A stretch of DNA of 64,000 nt from contig CANGYY010000004.1 in the NCBI GenBank assembly GCA_947458585.1, forward strand, positions 1 through 64,000, read 5' to 3'. Below are positions 25,883-34,941 of this stretch, one piece after another (position 1 is the stretch's first letter; each line of letters opens with the position of its first letter). Origin of the DNA: Cyclobacteriaceae bacterium. Its GTDB lineage: Bacteria; Bacteroidota; Bacteroidia; Cytophagales; Cyclobacteriaceae. A program made the translations under genes and the position numbers. Below the pieces are notes generated by a model. It searched no databases and had not been told where the DNA came from. It saw nothing but the letters and a program-made list of their open reading frames with translations.

Positions 25883-27262
25883 ATGCAAAGAAGAGATTTT
25901 ATGAAAAAAACAGCCCTGGCTACAGCAGCATTTGGTATCCCTACCTTGGTGCCTGCTTCGGTCCTGGGAAAAAATGCGCCAAGCAACAACATCCACATCG
26001 CACAAATTGGCTGTGGTCGGATAGCGAGGGAGCATGATTTGCCAGGAATCTGGAAGCACGATAAGGCTCGAGTAGTGGCAGTGGCAGACCTGGATAGCAA
26101 GCGTATGCTAGACGGTAAAAAATTGATTGAGGAGTATTACACCCAAAAAATGGGGACACCTTACCTGGATGTCAAGACTTATACCGATTACCGGGAACTC
26201 CTGCTCAACAAAGACATCGATGCAGTCATCATCTCCACTCCGGACCACTGGCATTCCCAGCCAGCGATGGAGGCTGCATTAGCCGGAAAGCACGTGTACC
26301 TTCAAAAGCCAACCTCCTTGACCATAACGGAAGGTCGGCAACTGGTAGATATCGTACAAAAAACTGGGATAAAGTTGCAATTGGGCACACAGCAACGGTC
26401 GAGCGAACAATTTAGGTTGGCGGCTGAACTGGTGCGAAATGGTAGAATTGGCAACTTGCACACGGTTCGTATTGGCCTTCCAGGCGATCCGGCCGGTCCA
26501 GATGCCCCCCCAATGCCCATCCCTTCCACCTTGAACTTTGACATGTGGTTAGGATCTACTCCAGAGATTCCCTATTCTGAAATTGGCGTCCACCCTCAGC
26601 ACGATTACAGCCGACCGGGATGGTTGAGACACGAAAATTACGGGGCTGGTATGATTACCGGATGGGGGCAACATCATTTTGATTCTGCCGCTTGGGGCAT
26701 GAATACCGAGTTTTTTGGTCCCCAATACATAGAAGCTGTGGCAGAATTTCCACGGTCTGGTTTTTGGAATGTTCATGGAGACTTTTTGGTCAAGGCTACT
26801 TACGACAACGGCATCGTGATGCTGACTTCAGGCACCTATCCAAATGGCATTCGCTACGAGGGAACAGAAGGTTGGATATGGGTTTCCCGAGGAAGTTACA
26901 CGGCTTCAGCATCAGATCCTGTCACCCAGGGCAACAATGCCAAAGCCTTGGATGCATCGGACCCCAAAATCCTGCTCTCTGTTTTGGGTGAAAACGAAAT
27001 CAAGTTTACCCGAAGTTCCTCTCACCATGGCAATTGGCTTGAAGCCATTCAAGAAAATGTGCAGTTACTTTCTCCAGTTGAAATTGGTCACAGATCTTGT
27101 TCCGTGTGTTTGATTAGCCACATTGCCATGAAGTTGGGACGAAAGTTGGAGTGGAATTCCGCCACCGAAGAATTTGTCAATGACCCGGAGGCCAATACCT
27201 ACTTGAGTAGGGCTCAGCGCAAGCCTTGGGGTACCGATTTGGTGTATCAAAAAAATAAGTAA
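25883..27262 (+). CDS. Tat-exported Gfo/Idh/MocA-family oxidoreductase
   Basis: A 459-residue NAD(P)-dependent sugar dehydrogenase/isomerase homologue. It opens with a twin-arginine signal (RRDFMKKTALATAAFG...), so it should be folded with its cofactor in the cytosol and then exported. The Rossmann domain shows IAQIGCGRIAREH and the dinucleotide-domain motif DHWHSQPAMEAALAGKHVYL followed by QKP (the KP catalytic region). The substrate domain includes HHFDSAAWGM. Bacteroidota members carry a tightly bound cofactor and can oxidise sugar hydroxyls reversibly in the periplasm. The gap to its neighbours is 10 and 25 bases, so it is an operon member. Confidence 0.88.
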   Translation: MQRRDFMKKTALATAAFGIPTLVPASVLGKNAPSNNIHIAQIGCGRIAREHDLPGIWKHDKARVVAVADLDSKRMLDGKKLIEEYYTQKMGTPYLDVKTYTDYRELLLNKDIDAVIISTPDHWHSQPAMEAALAGKHVYLQKPTSLTITEGRQLVDIVQKTGIKLQLGTQQRSSEQFRLAAELVRNGRIGNLHTVRIGLPGDPAGPDAPPMPIPSTLNFDMWLGSTPEIPYSEIGVHPQHDYSRPGWLRHENYGAGMITGWGQHHFDSAAWGMNTEFFGPQYIEAVAEFPRSGFWNVHGDFLVKATYDNGIVMLTSGTYPNGIRYEGTEGWIWVSRGSYTASASDPVTQGNNAKALDASDPKILLSVLGENEIKFTRSSSHHGNWLEAIQENVQLLSPVEIGHRSCSVCLISHIAMKLGRKLEWNSATEEFVNDPEANTYLSRAQRKPWGTDLVYQKNK

Positions 27263-27287
27263 TTCCTTCCAAACTGAACAATTCCCG

Positions 27288-28661
27288 ATGCGCAGGCTGC
27301 TTCTTTTAACCCTACTTTCATTGATGGGAATCCCTACTGCTTACACCCAAAACAAGGGAATTACTGCTGGGAATGAACCCCTTTTTAGGTTCATGACCTT
27401 AGATCCAGGCCATTTCCATGCGGGTTTGGTTCACAAGACCATGTACCCCGGAGTAGATCCAACTTTGTATGTGTATGCACCGGAAGGTCCAGAATTGCAG
27501 GACCACCTAGCTCGAATCAAGGGATACAATACCCGAGCAGAAGCACCCACTTCCTGGATACCAAAGGTATATGCTGGGGAGGATTACCTTCGAAAGATGC
27601 TGCAGAAGCAACCGGGAAATGTGATGGTGGTGGCAGGGAAAAACGATCAAAAGATCGACTACATCCTGAAGGCGCTTGGCAAAGGCATTCATGTCTATGC
27701 AGACAAGCCCTTGGTAATTGATTCTGAGGGCTATCAAAAATTGAAAGAGGCTTACCAGATAGCAGGAAAAAAGGAAGTATTGCTCCTGGACATCATGACC
27801 GAGCGCTTCGAAATTACCACCTTACTTCAGCGGGAACTGTCGCAGATTCCGGAGGTATTTGGGGAGTTGGAAGAGGGATCGCCTGAGAATCCCGCCATCA
27901 CGAAGGAATCTGTCCATCATTTCTTCAAGCAAGTTTCTGGCGCTCCACTGGTTCGCCCAGATTGGTTTTTTGATGTAAAGAAAGAGGGAACAGGGATAGT
28001 AGATGTGACCACCCATTTGGTGGATCTTATCCAATGGGAGGCATTTCCAGATCAAATTTTAGATACAGCAGATGTTCAACTTTATTCCTCCAGAATTTGG
28101 AAGACGAGCTTGACTTTGGAGGAATTTAAGCAGGTCACTCAAAAGCCTTCTTTTTCGAAGGAATTACTTCAGTACCAAAAAGAAGGGAATTTGGAAGTGA
28201 TGAGCAATGGGGAATTCCAATACACTTTGCGTGGCAAGCATGCCAAAGTGAGTGTGATTTGGAATTTTCAGGCCCCAGAAGGGACAGGAGATACCCATTA
28301 CAGCATGATGCGCGGTACCCTAGCAAACCTAATCATCAGGCAAGGGAAAGAAGAGGGATTTAAACCTGTTTTGTATGTGCAATTAGTCGGGTCTTCTCCG
28401 CAAAATTTGGAACAAGCCCTTACAAAGACACTGCAAAGTCGCTATCCAGGGCTTGAATTGCAGCAACTTCCAAGTGGAGAATACAAGGTGCTGGTTCCTG
28501 ATCATTACCATACGGGGCATGAAGCCCATTTTGCAGAGGTGACCAAAAACTACCTGCATTACTTATCGACCGGCTCTTTGCCGCTCTGGGAGGTCCCCAA
28601 TACGCTTACCAAATATTACACCACCACGGAGGCCTTGAAGATGGCTAGGAAAGGCTTTTAA
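27288..28661 (+). CDS. Secreted Gfo/Idh/MocA-like protein with an Oxidoreduct_C-type domain
   Basis: A 457-residue protein with a signal peptide (cleaved near YTQNK). The N-terminal half contains FRFMTLDPGHFHAGLVHKTM and a later GKGIHVYADKPLV segment, in which 'K-P' matches the catalytic loop of Gfo/Idh/MocA enzymes. However, the classic G-x-G-x-x-G dinucleotide loop is replaced by LDPGHFHAG. The C-terminal half resembles the 'putative oxidoreductase C-terminal' family, with DHYHTGHEAHFAEVT near the end. It follows the Tat-exported dehydrogenase by 25 bases. The altered loop suggests a different cofactor or a binding role. Confidence 0.8.
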   Translation: MRRLLLLTLLSLMGIPTAYTQNKGITAGNEPLFRFMTLDPGHFHAGLVHKTMYPGVDPTLYVYAPEGPELQDHLARIKGYNTRAEAPTSWIPKVYAGEDYLRKMLQKQPGNVMVVAGKNDQKIDYILKALGKGIHVYADKPLVIDSEGYQKLKEAYQIAGKKEVLLLDIMTERFEITTLLQRELSQIPEVFGELEEGSPENPAITKESVHHFFKQVSGAPLVRPDWFFDVKKEGTGIVDVTTHLVDLIQWEAFPDQILDTADVQLYSSRIWKTSLTLEEFKQVTQKPSFSKELLQYQKEGNLEVMSNGEFQYTLRGKHAKVSVIWNFQAPEGTGDTHYSMMRGTLANLIIRQGKEEGFKPVLYVQLVGSSPQNLEQALTKTLQSRYPGLELQQLPSGEYKVLVPDHYHTGHEAHFAEVTKNYLHYLSTGSLPLWEVPNTLTKYYTTTEALKMARKGF

Positions 28662-28709
28662 ACTTAAACTGGTCCAAAGCAGTTATTTGATTTTATACTG
28701 CGCTACCGG

Positions 28710-30113
28710 ATGACTAATCTTTCCTCTTCCTCTCCCAAACTCACTGTAGCCCTCGCCGGTGCAGGAGGATACATTGGAAGTTGGTTTATCGAACAGTACA
28801 AGGAAAATTACCAATTGATAGGATTAAGTCGTGGAAAGGCCGTTTCCAATCCTTATCCTGAAGTAGAATGGAGGCAAGTAGAATTGTATTCCATTACCTC
28901 CACAGCAGAAGCACTTCGGGACGTAGACGTAGCCATTTATTTGGTTCATTCCATGAGTGCCTCTACGCGACTCAACCAAGGGAGCTTTGAGGATACAGAT
29001 CTAATTCTAGCAGACAACTTTAGTCGTGCGGCAGAAATCGCAGGAATCAAGCAAATCATTTACCTAGGTGGATTGATTCCCGATGAGCCCGAAGAACATC
29101 TTTCTCGGCACCTAAAAAGTAGGTTGGAGGTCGAGCAAACCCTAGGTTCACGGTCTGCGAAATTGACTGCCATCCGGGCATCCATCATTGTTGGGCCGGG
29201 TGGATCTAGTTTTGACATGATCAAAAACTTGGTAAAAAAATTACCGGTGCTCATGTGTCCCAAATGGACCAATTCCTTGACGCAACCCATTTCCTTGCGA
29301 GATACCTTAGAAATCCTCACCACTTGCATTGGTAATCCCAACGTATACGATCAAGTGATTGAAATCGGAAGTCCAGAAGTGATGAGTTACCGAGACATGC
29401 TTTCCCGTACGGCAAAAGTGATGGGTAAAAAGAGGATCATTTTTTCTGTCCCCGTTTTCTCCTTGGGCTTTTCCAAATTCTGGGTAGGTCTGTTTGGAGA
29501 AACCCCTCCACAACTCGTGTCTCCCTTGGTGGAAAGTTTGAAGCATACCTTGGTGGTCAATCCGGTGCATGCGTTTAAAGAAAAAGACTTGACCTACCTC
29601 AGTTATGAGGAGGCGGTAAATGTTGCTCTTTCCACTCAAGAAAGGCCAAAATTACCCAAATTCAAGTACAAGAAAGGCCTGAAAAATACAGTTAGATCCT
29701 TGCAGCGGATGACCAATCTTGGAGGGCACGATGCACTTTGGGTGGCTTACCGCTATGCACTTTGGCTTCCTTTTTTCTTTCGGTATATCATCCGAGGAAA
29801 GGTACACGACACAGATGTCCTCGGGTTTCATTTGCTCTGGGGCAAGAAGCCCATGCTGGAATTGACCCATGTACCCGATCGCAGCGATAGCCAAAGGCAA
29901 TTGTTTTACATCACGGGAGGCTGGCTCGTCAAACGATACGATTATGGATGGCTTGAATTCCGTGAGGTGTTGGATAGCAAGTACATCATTTCAGCCATTC
30001 ATGAATTTGCACCCCGATTGCCTTGGTTTATTTACATCAATACCCAGGCTCGGCTACACCTCTGGGTGATGAATCGCTTTCAAAAGTATTTGGAAAAAAA
30101 AGCGGACCTTTAA
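28710..30113 (+). CDS. NAD(P)-binding atypical SDR fused to a DUF2867-like domain
   Basis: A 467-residue cytosolic protein. Residues ~10-290 form an NmrA/extended-SDR Rossmann domain (VALAGAGGYIGSWFIEQ, VHSMSASTR, IRASIIVGPGG). The C-terminal ~150 residues (WLPFFFRYIIRGKVHDTD, HLLWGKKPMLELTHV, FREVLDSKYIISAIHEFAPR) match the position and character of the DUF2867 domain seen in E. coli YbjT-like proteins. The function is not established; a quinone, lipid or stress-related role is guessed for the family. It follows the oxidoreductase operon by 48 bases and may be read through from it. Confidence 0.78.
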   Translation: MTNLSSSSPKLTVALAGAGGYIGSWFIEQYKENYQLIGLSRGKAVSNPYPEVEWRQVELYSITSTAEALRDVDVAIYLVHSMSASTRLNQGSFEDTDLILADNFSRAAEIAGIKQIIYLGGLIPDEPEEHLSRHLKSRLEVEQTLGSRSAKLTAIRASIIVGPGGSSFDMIKNLVKKLPVLMCPKWTNSLTQPISLRDTLEILTTCIGNPNVYDQVIEIGSPEVMSYRDMLSRTAKVMGKKRIIFSVPVFSLGFSKFWVGLFGETPPQLVSPLVESLKHTLVVNPVHAFKEKDLTYLSYEEAVNVALSTQERPKLPKFKYKKGLKNTVRSLQRMTNLGGHDALWVAYRYALWLPFFFRYIIRGKVHDTDVLGFHLLWGKKPMLELTHVPDRSDSQRQLFYITGGWLVKRYDYGWLEFREVLDSKYIISAIHEFAPRLPWFIYINTQARLHLWVMNRFQKYLEKKADL

Positions 30114-30156
30114 TTAGTTTCTCTAAGTTCACCAACTTGATTTAATTTTTACTAAG

Positions 30157-31107
30157 ATGAAAACTTTAGCTTTTAACAATGGCGATCAGCTGCCAATTCT
30201 TGGATTAGGAACCTGGAAAAGTAAGCCAGGAGAGGTTCGAAAGGCAGTATTTTGGGCAATTCAAGCCGGTTATCGACACCTAGATTGTGCAGCGATCTAT
30301 CAAAATGAACGAGAAGTGGGGCAGGGGATTAGCGATGCACTAGCTGAGGGGCTTGTCAAACGTAGTGATCTGTTTGTGACTTCCAAACTCTGGAACAATT
30401 CACATCGGCTGGAAGATGTGCGACCGGCCTTGGAAAAGACTTTAGATGACTTGAGATTAGATTACGTCGATCTTTATTTGGTTCACTGGCCCATTGCTTA
30501 CAAGCCAGGTGTAGGGTTTGCCACTCAACGGGAGGAGTACTACACTTACCAGGATGTACCCTTGAGTCAAACTTGGGAAGCCATGCAAGACCAAAAGCAA
30601 ACTGGACTTGCCATGCACATCGGGGTATCTAATTTCAACCAAGCCAAACTCAACGAACTTTTTGCTGTTGGCGGTCAGCGTCCCGAAATGAATCAAATCG
30701 AATTGCATCCCTATCTTCCTCAAGACCCTTTGGTGTCTTTTTGCAAAGCAAATGGGTTATTAGTAACTGCATATTCTCCATTGGGCTCTCCTGACTCTCG
30801 TGCCGAAAAGCATGCACAGGATCCTAAACTGTTGGAAGATGGAATAGTAAAGGCTATCGCTGAAAAGCATGGAGCTAGTGTAGGACAAGTATTGATTGCT
30901 TGGTCCATCGCTCGGGATATTGCCGTAATACCTAAATCTGTAAATCAGGCGCGCATTGGCGAAAATTTTGCGGCAGCAACCTTGACCTTGGATAGCGGTG
31001 ATCTTGCTCAACTTCATGCGATAGGAACCCAGCATCGATTTGTGGATGGCACCTTCTTTACTGGTTCAAAAAGTCCCTATCGCCTGACTGATCTTTGGGA
31101 TAGTTGA
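30157..31107 (+). CDS. Aldo/keto reductase
   Basis: A 316-residue NADPH-dependent reductase of the AKR TIM-barrel family. The catalytic tetrad is visible: Asp and Tyr in HLDCAAIYQNE (~46-55), Lys in FVTSKLW (~78) and His in YLVHWP (~110). The C-terminal NADP-phosphate site is seen in AVIPKSVNQARIGEN. It resembles eukaryotic-type AKRs (alcohol or xylose reductases), which reduce aldehydes and aldoses. It starts 43 bases after the SDR gene and could share its transcript. Confidence 0.9.
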   Translation: MKTLAFNNGDQLPILGLGTWKSKPGEVRKAVFWAIQAGYRHLDCAAIYQNEREVGQGISDALAEGLVKRSDLFVTSKLWNNSHRLEDVRPALEKTLDDLRLDYVDLYLVHWPIAYKPGVGFATQREEYYTYQDVPLSQTWEAMQDQKQTGLAMHIGVSNFNQAKLNELFAVGGQRPEMNQIELHPYLPQDPLVSFCKANGLLVTAYSPLGSPDSRAEKHAQDPKLLEDGIVKAIAEKHGASVGQVLIAWSIARDIAVIPKSVNQARIGENFAAATLTLDSGDLAQLHAIGTQHRFVDGTFFTGSKSPYRLTDLWDS

Positions 31108-31153
31108 GAAAATACACTCCAGTACGACACTATTGACTTTGCTTGGATTTTTT

Positions 31154-31771
31154 TCAATCGGCTAATTCTAAATTTTCTAGAATGCTGCCTAGCTGATCAA
31201 AGTCTCGTAGCCCTGGTTTGATCTCGTCTCCACCATCTAGTGCCAATCCAGCAAGTCCTGGGATTTCGGCAAGCGAACTGGCGTTTTCTGGGTTGATTCC
31301 AAAACCTAAAAATAGGCTAACCTTATTTGCTAATTCTTTGATAAATATTTGATTATCAATTGTTAGAATATTTTCAGTTGAAGTTAGATGTAGGGTGATT
31401 TGATGTTGATTTAAGACTTCTATTTTTGGGAGGATGGATTCAATCCCTTCCATGCTCACTCGATAAATCAATTCCTTTCCAAGGTTCTTGAGTTGGATTA
31501 GCGTATCTAAATCACTCGATTCGACCCAATTAATCCCTGGATAGTCTTCCAATTTTCTTTCGATGGTGTAGGCATCCGAATCCGTAAATTCTGCGGCATA
31601 GTCTGTTCCAGAAATCCATCCAGTGATCTCTTGAAATTGGCTAGGGGAGATGTAGTGTGGATTCCCTTCTTCCAACGAAAAACCCAAAACATCCACATAC
31701 ATTCCAGAGCAATAGCGTGCATCGGTTAGGTTGGTGATTCGGTTGATCTTCACTTTTGTCTTCAGAGCCAT
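31154..31771 (-). CDS. TrpF-like TIM-barrel protein lacking the phosphoribosylanthranilate isomerase active site
   Basis: About 205 residues. The first strand KTKVKINRITNLTDARYCSG and the end (FGINPENAS, then ALDGGDEIKPGLRDFDQL) follow phosphoribosylanthranilate isomerase closely. The catalytic Cys of KICGIT is Asn here (KINRIT), and the loop with the general acid and the GGTG-x-x-FDW segment is absent. It is therefore unlikely to be a working TrpF. The ATG at 31771 places the first strand at the very start. A GTG at 31852 would add an unlikely leader. No tryptophan genes are nearby. It may bind a phosphosugar or have a structural or regulatory role. Confidence 0.7.
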   Translation of the reverse strand: MALKTKVKINRITNLTDARYCSGMYVDVLGFSLEEGNPHYISPSQFQEITGWISGTDYAAEFTDSDAYTIERKLEDYPGINWVESSDLDTLIQLKNLGKELIYRVSMEGIESILPKIEVLNQHQITLHLTSTENILTIDNQIFIKELANKVSLFLGFGINPENASSLAEIPGLAGLALDGGDEIKPGLRDFDQLGSILENLELAD

Positions 31772-31977
31772 GTCAGTTCGAGTTTGAAAATGCGAAGGTA
31801 AGGAAGCCTGTAGTTCTCCCCAAGTATTTTCCTTTTGCTTTGCTTCTTGCACATCCTAAAGCTCATTGATCCGTTTAGTGGAATAGTCAACTGCCGGTGG
31901 TGGCACTTTTCATGGTGTGCAACTGCCTCAGATTTGGTATCTTCGGATCGCTTCTGTGCATTTCAAGCGAACAACTT

Positions 31978-33639
31978 ATGTTACCTAGGCCCTTTTTACC
32001 CTATTTTTTCCTGTTTGTAATTACCTGTTTGGCTTCCAAGGTTGGGATGTCTCAAGATCGCTATGCTGTTTTTTTCAAGTTCAAGCCTCAGCAGGAATTT
32101 TCCTTAGCCAATCCAAGCAAGTTTTTGACGAGTAAAGCCATTCAACGAAGGGATCGGGAAAAAATAGGTGTTGATAGTTTGGATTTGCCTGTTTCTAGTG
32201 CCTATGTGCAGGGATTGCGCCCTCATGCCCAAGAAATCTTGTATGTAAGTAAATGGCTCAATGCTGCCGTAGTGGTGGCTGATTCCACTGGAAAAAAGGG
32301 AATGGAAGCCTTGCCTTATGTGCAAAAGGTGCAATGGGTAGCCAAGGGTTTTCTTTCTAGAACAGGAAATCGGCTCAATCAAGAAAGTCAAGAGGGTCTT
32401 CCTAAATCAAAAAAATGGGCAATCGAAGAAAGCTACCGGGAGGCAGCGGCCTATGACTTTCAAAATCAATTGCTAGGAATCCCTGACATGCACCAAGCAG
32501 GATTTACCGGGAAAGGGGTGACCGTAGCGATCTTTGATTCTGGGTTTCCAGGTTTAGATAAAGCCCCTGCTTTTTCGCATCTATTCACCAATAAACAAGT
32601 GCTTGGTCAACTGAATGTCGTCCGCCCTTGGATCAAAGAAGTATTTCGAGACAATGAGCATGGGACTCAAGTGGCCTCCTTGATTGTAGCCAATCAAACG
32701 GAAACTTTGGTTTCAGGCGCGCATCAAGCGCAGGTGATCTTTGCCATCACTGAGGATGTAGCTACGGAGTACCCAGTGGAAGAACTCAACTGGGTTCGGG
32801 CTGCTGAATATGCCGATAGTTTGGGGGTAGATATCATCAATAGTTCTTTGGGGTATCTGGATTTTGATGATCCCAAATTGACTTATACCACCGCCCAATT
32901 GGATGGGAAAACCACCTATGTGTCCAGAGGCGCAAGTATCGCTGCGAAACGAGGAATTTTGATAGTGAACAGTGTGGGCAATTATGGTTCGGCAGGGATC
33001 AGTAGTTTGGTGGCACCTGCAGACGCAGCTGGAATTCTTGCTGTAGGATCGGTAAATGCCAGTTCTACAGTTTCCTCCTTTAGTTCCCGTGGCCCAACTG
33101 CGGATGGTCGAATCAAGCCAGAGGTAGTGGCATTTGGACAAAGCCCAGTACTAATCCGAGCATCAGGGCAGGTTTCAGCGGCAGCGGGTACTTCTTTTTC
33201 TGCTCCTCAAATTGCTGCCCTGGCAGCAGGTTTGTGGGAAGCAAAGCCAACCTGGACCAAAGATGAATTGTTGACTAATCTTATCAAAAGTGGGACCCAA
33301 TATGCCACACCTGACCAGAACCTGGGATATGGTATTCCCAATTTCCGAGGAGCCTATTTTGGAGCACTATTGGGGATTAACGAAGCGAAGGAAATCGAAG
33401 GGAATATTTACCCAAATCCCGTAATGGATGACCAAGTATTCATTCGCTTTGGGCAAGAATTAAGCATCCAAATCCAGGTGTTGGATCGTTCAGGAAGGCC
33501 CGTTTTGGAAAAATTGTTACAGCGTAATACTACCAAAGACCCGTATTTCCTTACTTTAGATTTGCTGCCATCCGGATTGTATTTTCTCCAATTGATAAAT
33601 GGCAAAGAAATTGTGTACCGAAAACTTAGTAAGCAGTAA
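31978..33639 (+). CDS. Secreted S8 subtilase with type IX secretion C-terminal domain
   Basis: About 553 residues from the ATG at 31978, which begins a signal peptide (MLPRPFLPYFFLFVITCLAS...). The catalytic triad is Asp in VAIFDSGFPG (~187), His in NEHGTQVASLI (~228) and Ser in GTSFSAPQIAAL (~407). The final ~75 residues start IYPNPVMDDQVFIRF and end LPSGLYFLQLINGK, a T9SS type-A sorting domain. The protease should therefore cross the outer membrane by the Por system and be released or anchored. An N-terminal pro-region (~20-165) is expected. An earlier in-frame GTG/ATG region would add an implausible leader. Confidence 0.92.
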   Translation: MLPRPFLPYFFLFVITCLASKVGMSQDRYAVFFKFKPQQEFSLANPSKFLTSKAIQRRDREKIGVDSLDLPVSSAYVQGLRPHAQEILYVSKWLNAAVVVADSTGKKGMEALPYVQKVQWVAKGFLSRTGNRLNQESQEGLPKSKKWAIEESYREAAAYDFQNQLLGIPDMHQAGFTGKGVTVAIFDSGFPGLDKAPAFSHLFTNKQVLGQLNVVRPWIKEVFRDNEHGTQVASLIVANQTETLVSGAHQAQVIFAITEDVATEYPVEELNWVRAAEYADSLGVDIINSSLGYLDFDDPKLTYTTAQLDGKTTYVSRGASIAAKRGILIVNSVGNYGSAGISSLVAPADAAGILAVGSVNASSTVSSFSSRGPTADGRIKPEVVAFGQSPVLIRASGQVSAAAGTSFSAPQIAALAAGLWEAKPTWTKDELLTNLIKSGTQYATPDQNLGYGIPNFRGAYFGALLGINEAKEIEGNIYPNPVMDDQVFIRFGQELSIQIQVLDRSGRPVLEKLLQRNTTKDPYFLTLDLLPSGLYFLQLINGKEIVYRKLSKQ

Positions 33640-33690
33640 CTTTCGTCCAAACAGGAGTTATTCCTTGATTTGTAACTTATTCTATCGTAG

Positions 33691-34347
33691 ATGAGCCCTC
33701 AACTAGCCCCGTCCATTCTTGCAGCTGATTTTGCCAACCTTCAAAAAGAGGTAGAAATGCTCAATTCCTCCGATGCGGATTACATCCATGTGGATGTGAT
33801 GGACGGGATTTTTGTTCCCAATATTTCTTTTGGCATTCCTGTCACCGAGGCCATTCATCGCCATGCTACCAAGCCTTTGGATGTACACCTGATGATTGTG
33901 AATCCTGAGTTGTATTTGGAACCCTTTGTGAAGGCGGGAGCATCAATTTTAACTGTGCATGTGGAAGCTTGTACCCATTTGCACCGCACTTTGCAGGAAA
34001 TCAAACGCTTGGGAGTTCGTGCGGGGGTAGCCTTGAATCCACATACACCCATTGAATTACTGAGTGAAGTATTGGAAGAGGTGGACTTGGTCTGTGTCAT
34101 GTCGGTTAATCCAGGTTTTGGAGGCCAAAAATTCATTGAGCACAGTTATTTAAAAGTTGCCAACTTGAAGGAAATGATCCTGAAAAAAGGATGTAGTACC
34201 CAAATTGAAGTCGATGGGGGTGTTACGGATCAAAATGCCAAAGGCTTGGTCGAAGCGGGTGCAGATGTATTGGTAGCGGGGAGCTTTGTTTTTAATGCTC
34301 CTGACCCCATTGCTACCATTGCTTCACTAAAAGCAATTCAAGGGTAG
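33691..34347 (+). CDS. rpe: Ribulose-phosphate 3-epimerase
   Basis: A 218-residue TIM-barrel enzyme converting ribulose-5-phosphate to xylulose-5-phosphate in the pentose phosphate pathway. It shows all the family signatures: LAPSILAADFANL, YIHVDVMDGIFVPNISFG (metal and catalytic Asp), LDVHLMI, VNPGFGGQKFI (phosphate loop) and IEVDGGVT (second catalytic Asp). The length is standard. It lies 51 bases after the subtilase and just before an unknown secreted protein. No cofactor or sensor is seen. Confidence 0.95.
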   Translation: MSPQLAPSILAADFANLQKEVEMLNSSDADYIHVDVMDGIFVPNISFGIPVTEAIHRHATKPLDVHLMIVNPELYLEPFVKAGASILTVHVEACTHLHRTLQEIKRLGVRAGVALNPHTPIELLSEVLEEVDLVCVMSVNPGFGGQKFIEHSYLKVANLKEMILKKGCSTQIEVDGGVTDQNAKGLVEAGADVLVAGSFVFNAPDPIATIASLKAIQG

Positions 34348-34393
34348 GTGATGATGTCTGTTTCAATGCTTAGCAATTAAACCTCTCCAAACG

Positions 34394-34876
34394 ATGCGAA
34401 ATCCCCTTTCTGTAGCCCTTCTCCTATTTCTTTGCTCCAGCCAACTTCTATTTTCTCAAGAGGTCAAACCTGAAATCATACTCACAGATGCAGATTGGAC
34501 CAAGTATGCTCAAGTAGAAGTGATGACAGCTGCCTTTCTAACTCAAAAAGAGGATGAACTCAAAACTTGGGTCAAAGCAAAAGAAGAACTTGGTGGAGGA
34601 GCCCGATTTAATCAAATCAAGAGGGTTTGGGGCAATGCAAAAAAAGAAACCGGTATTGAATTAACTGAGAAGGAGCGTGCTGCCTATCAGGAATATTTAA
34701 GCGTTCAAGATTCCTTACAAAAAATGGTGGTAACCTACCAAGCAGGATTGATTCGAGATGAGAAGGTTTTGGGTTTGGCGCTTTTCGAGCAGCTATCAAA
34801 AATTATCCGTGATGATCCTTCCCAAAAAGAAAAATTGGTTCAAGAAGTGGCTCGCTTAAAAAAGAAATCGAAGTAA
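34394..34876 (+). CDS. Secreted helical protein of unknown function (160 aa)
   Basis: It has a signal peptide (MRNPLSVALLLFLCSSQLLF..., cleaved near FSQ), then a charged, mostly helical mature part: EDELKTWVKAKEELGGGARF, later LTEKERAAYQEYL and a Lys-rich end, VARLKKKSK. No catalytic pattern or lipobox is evident. It lies 46 bases after rpe and 65 bases before the barrel-like gene (start at 34942), with which it may function at the envelope. I do not recognise a family. Confidence 0.65.
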   Translation: MRNPLSVALLLFLCSSQLLFSQEVKPEIILTDADWTKYAQVEVMTAAFLTQKEDELKTWVKAKEELGGGARFNQIKRVWGNAKKETGIELTEKERAAYQEYLSVQDSLQKMVVTYQAGLIRDEKVLGLALFEQLSKIIRDDPSQKEKLVQEVARLKKKSK

Positions 34877-34941
34877 CTTTTCTAAAAATGATTTCTTTGT
34901 CCCCTTACACACCAAAAACCCAATCCTTTCGTTTGTTCAAT

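Noticed and set aside
31154-31852. Functional phosphoribosylanthranilate isomerase (TrpF)
   Set aside because: The catalytic Cys and the general-acid loop are missing, and no trp genes are near.
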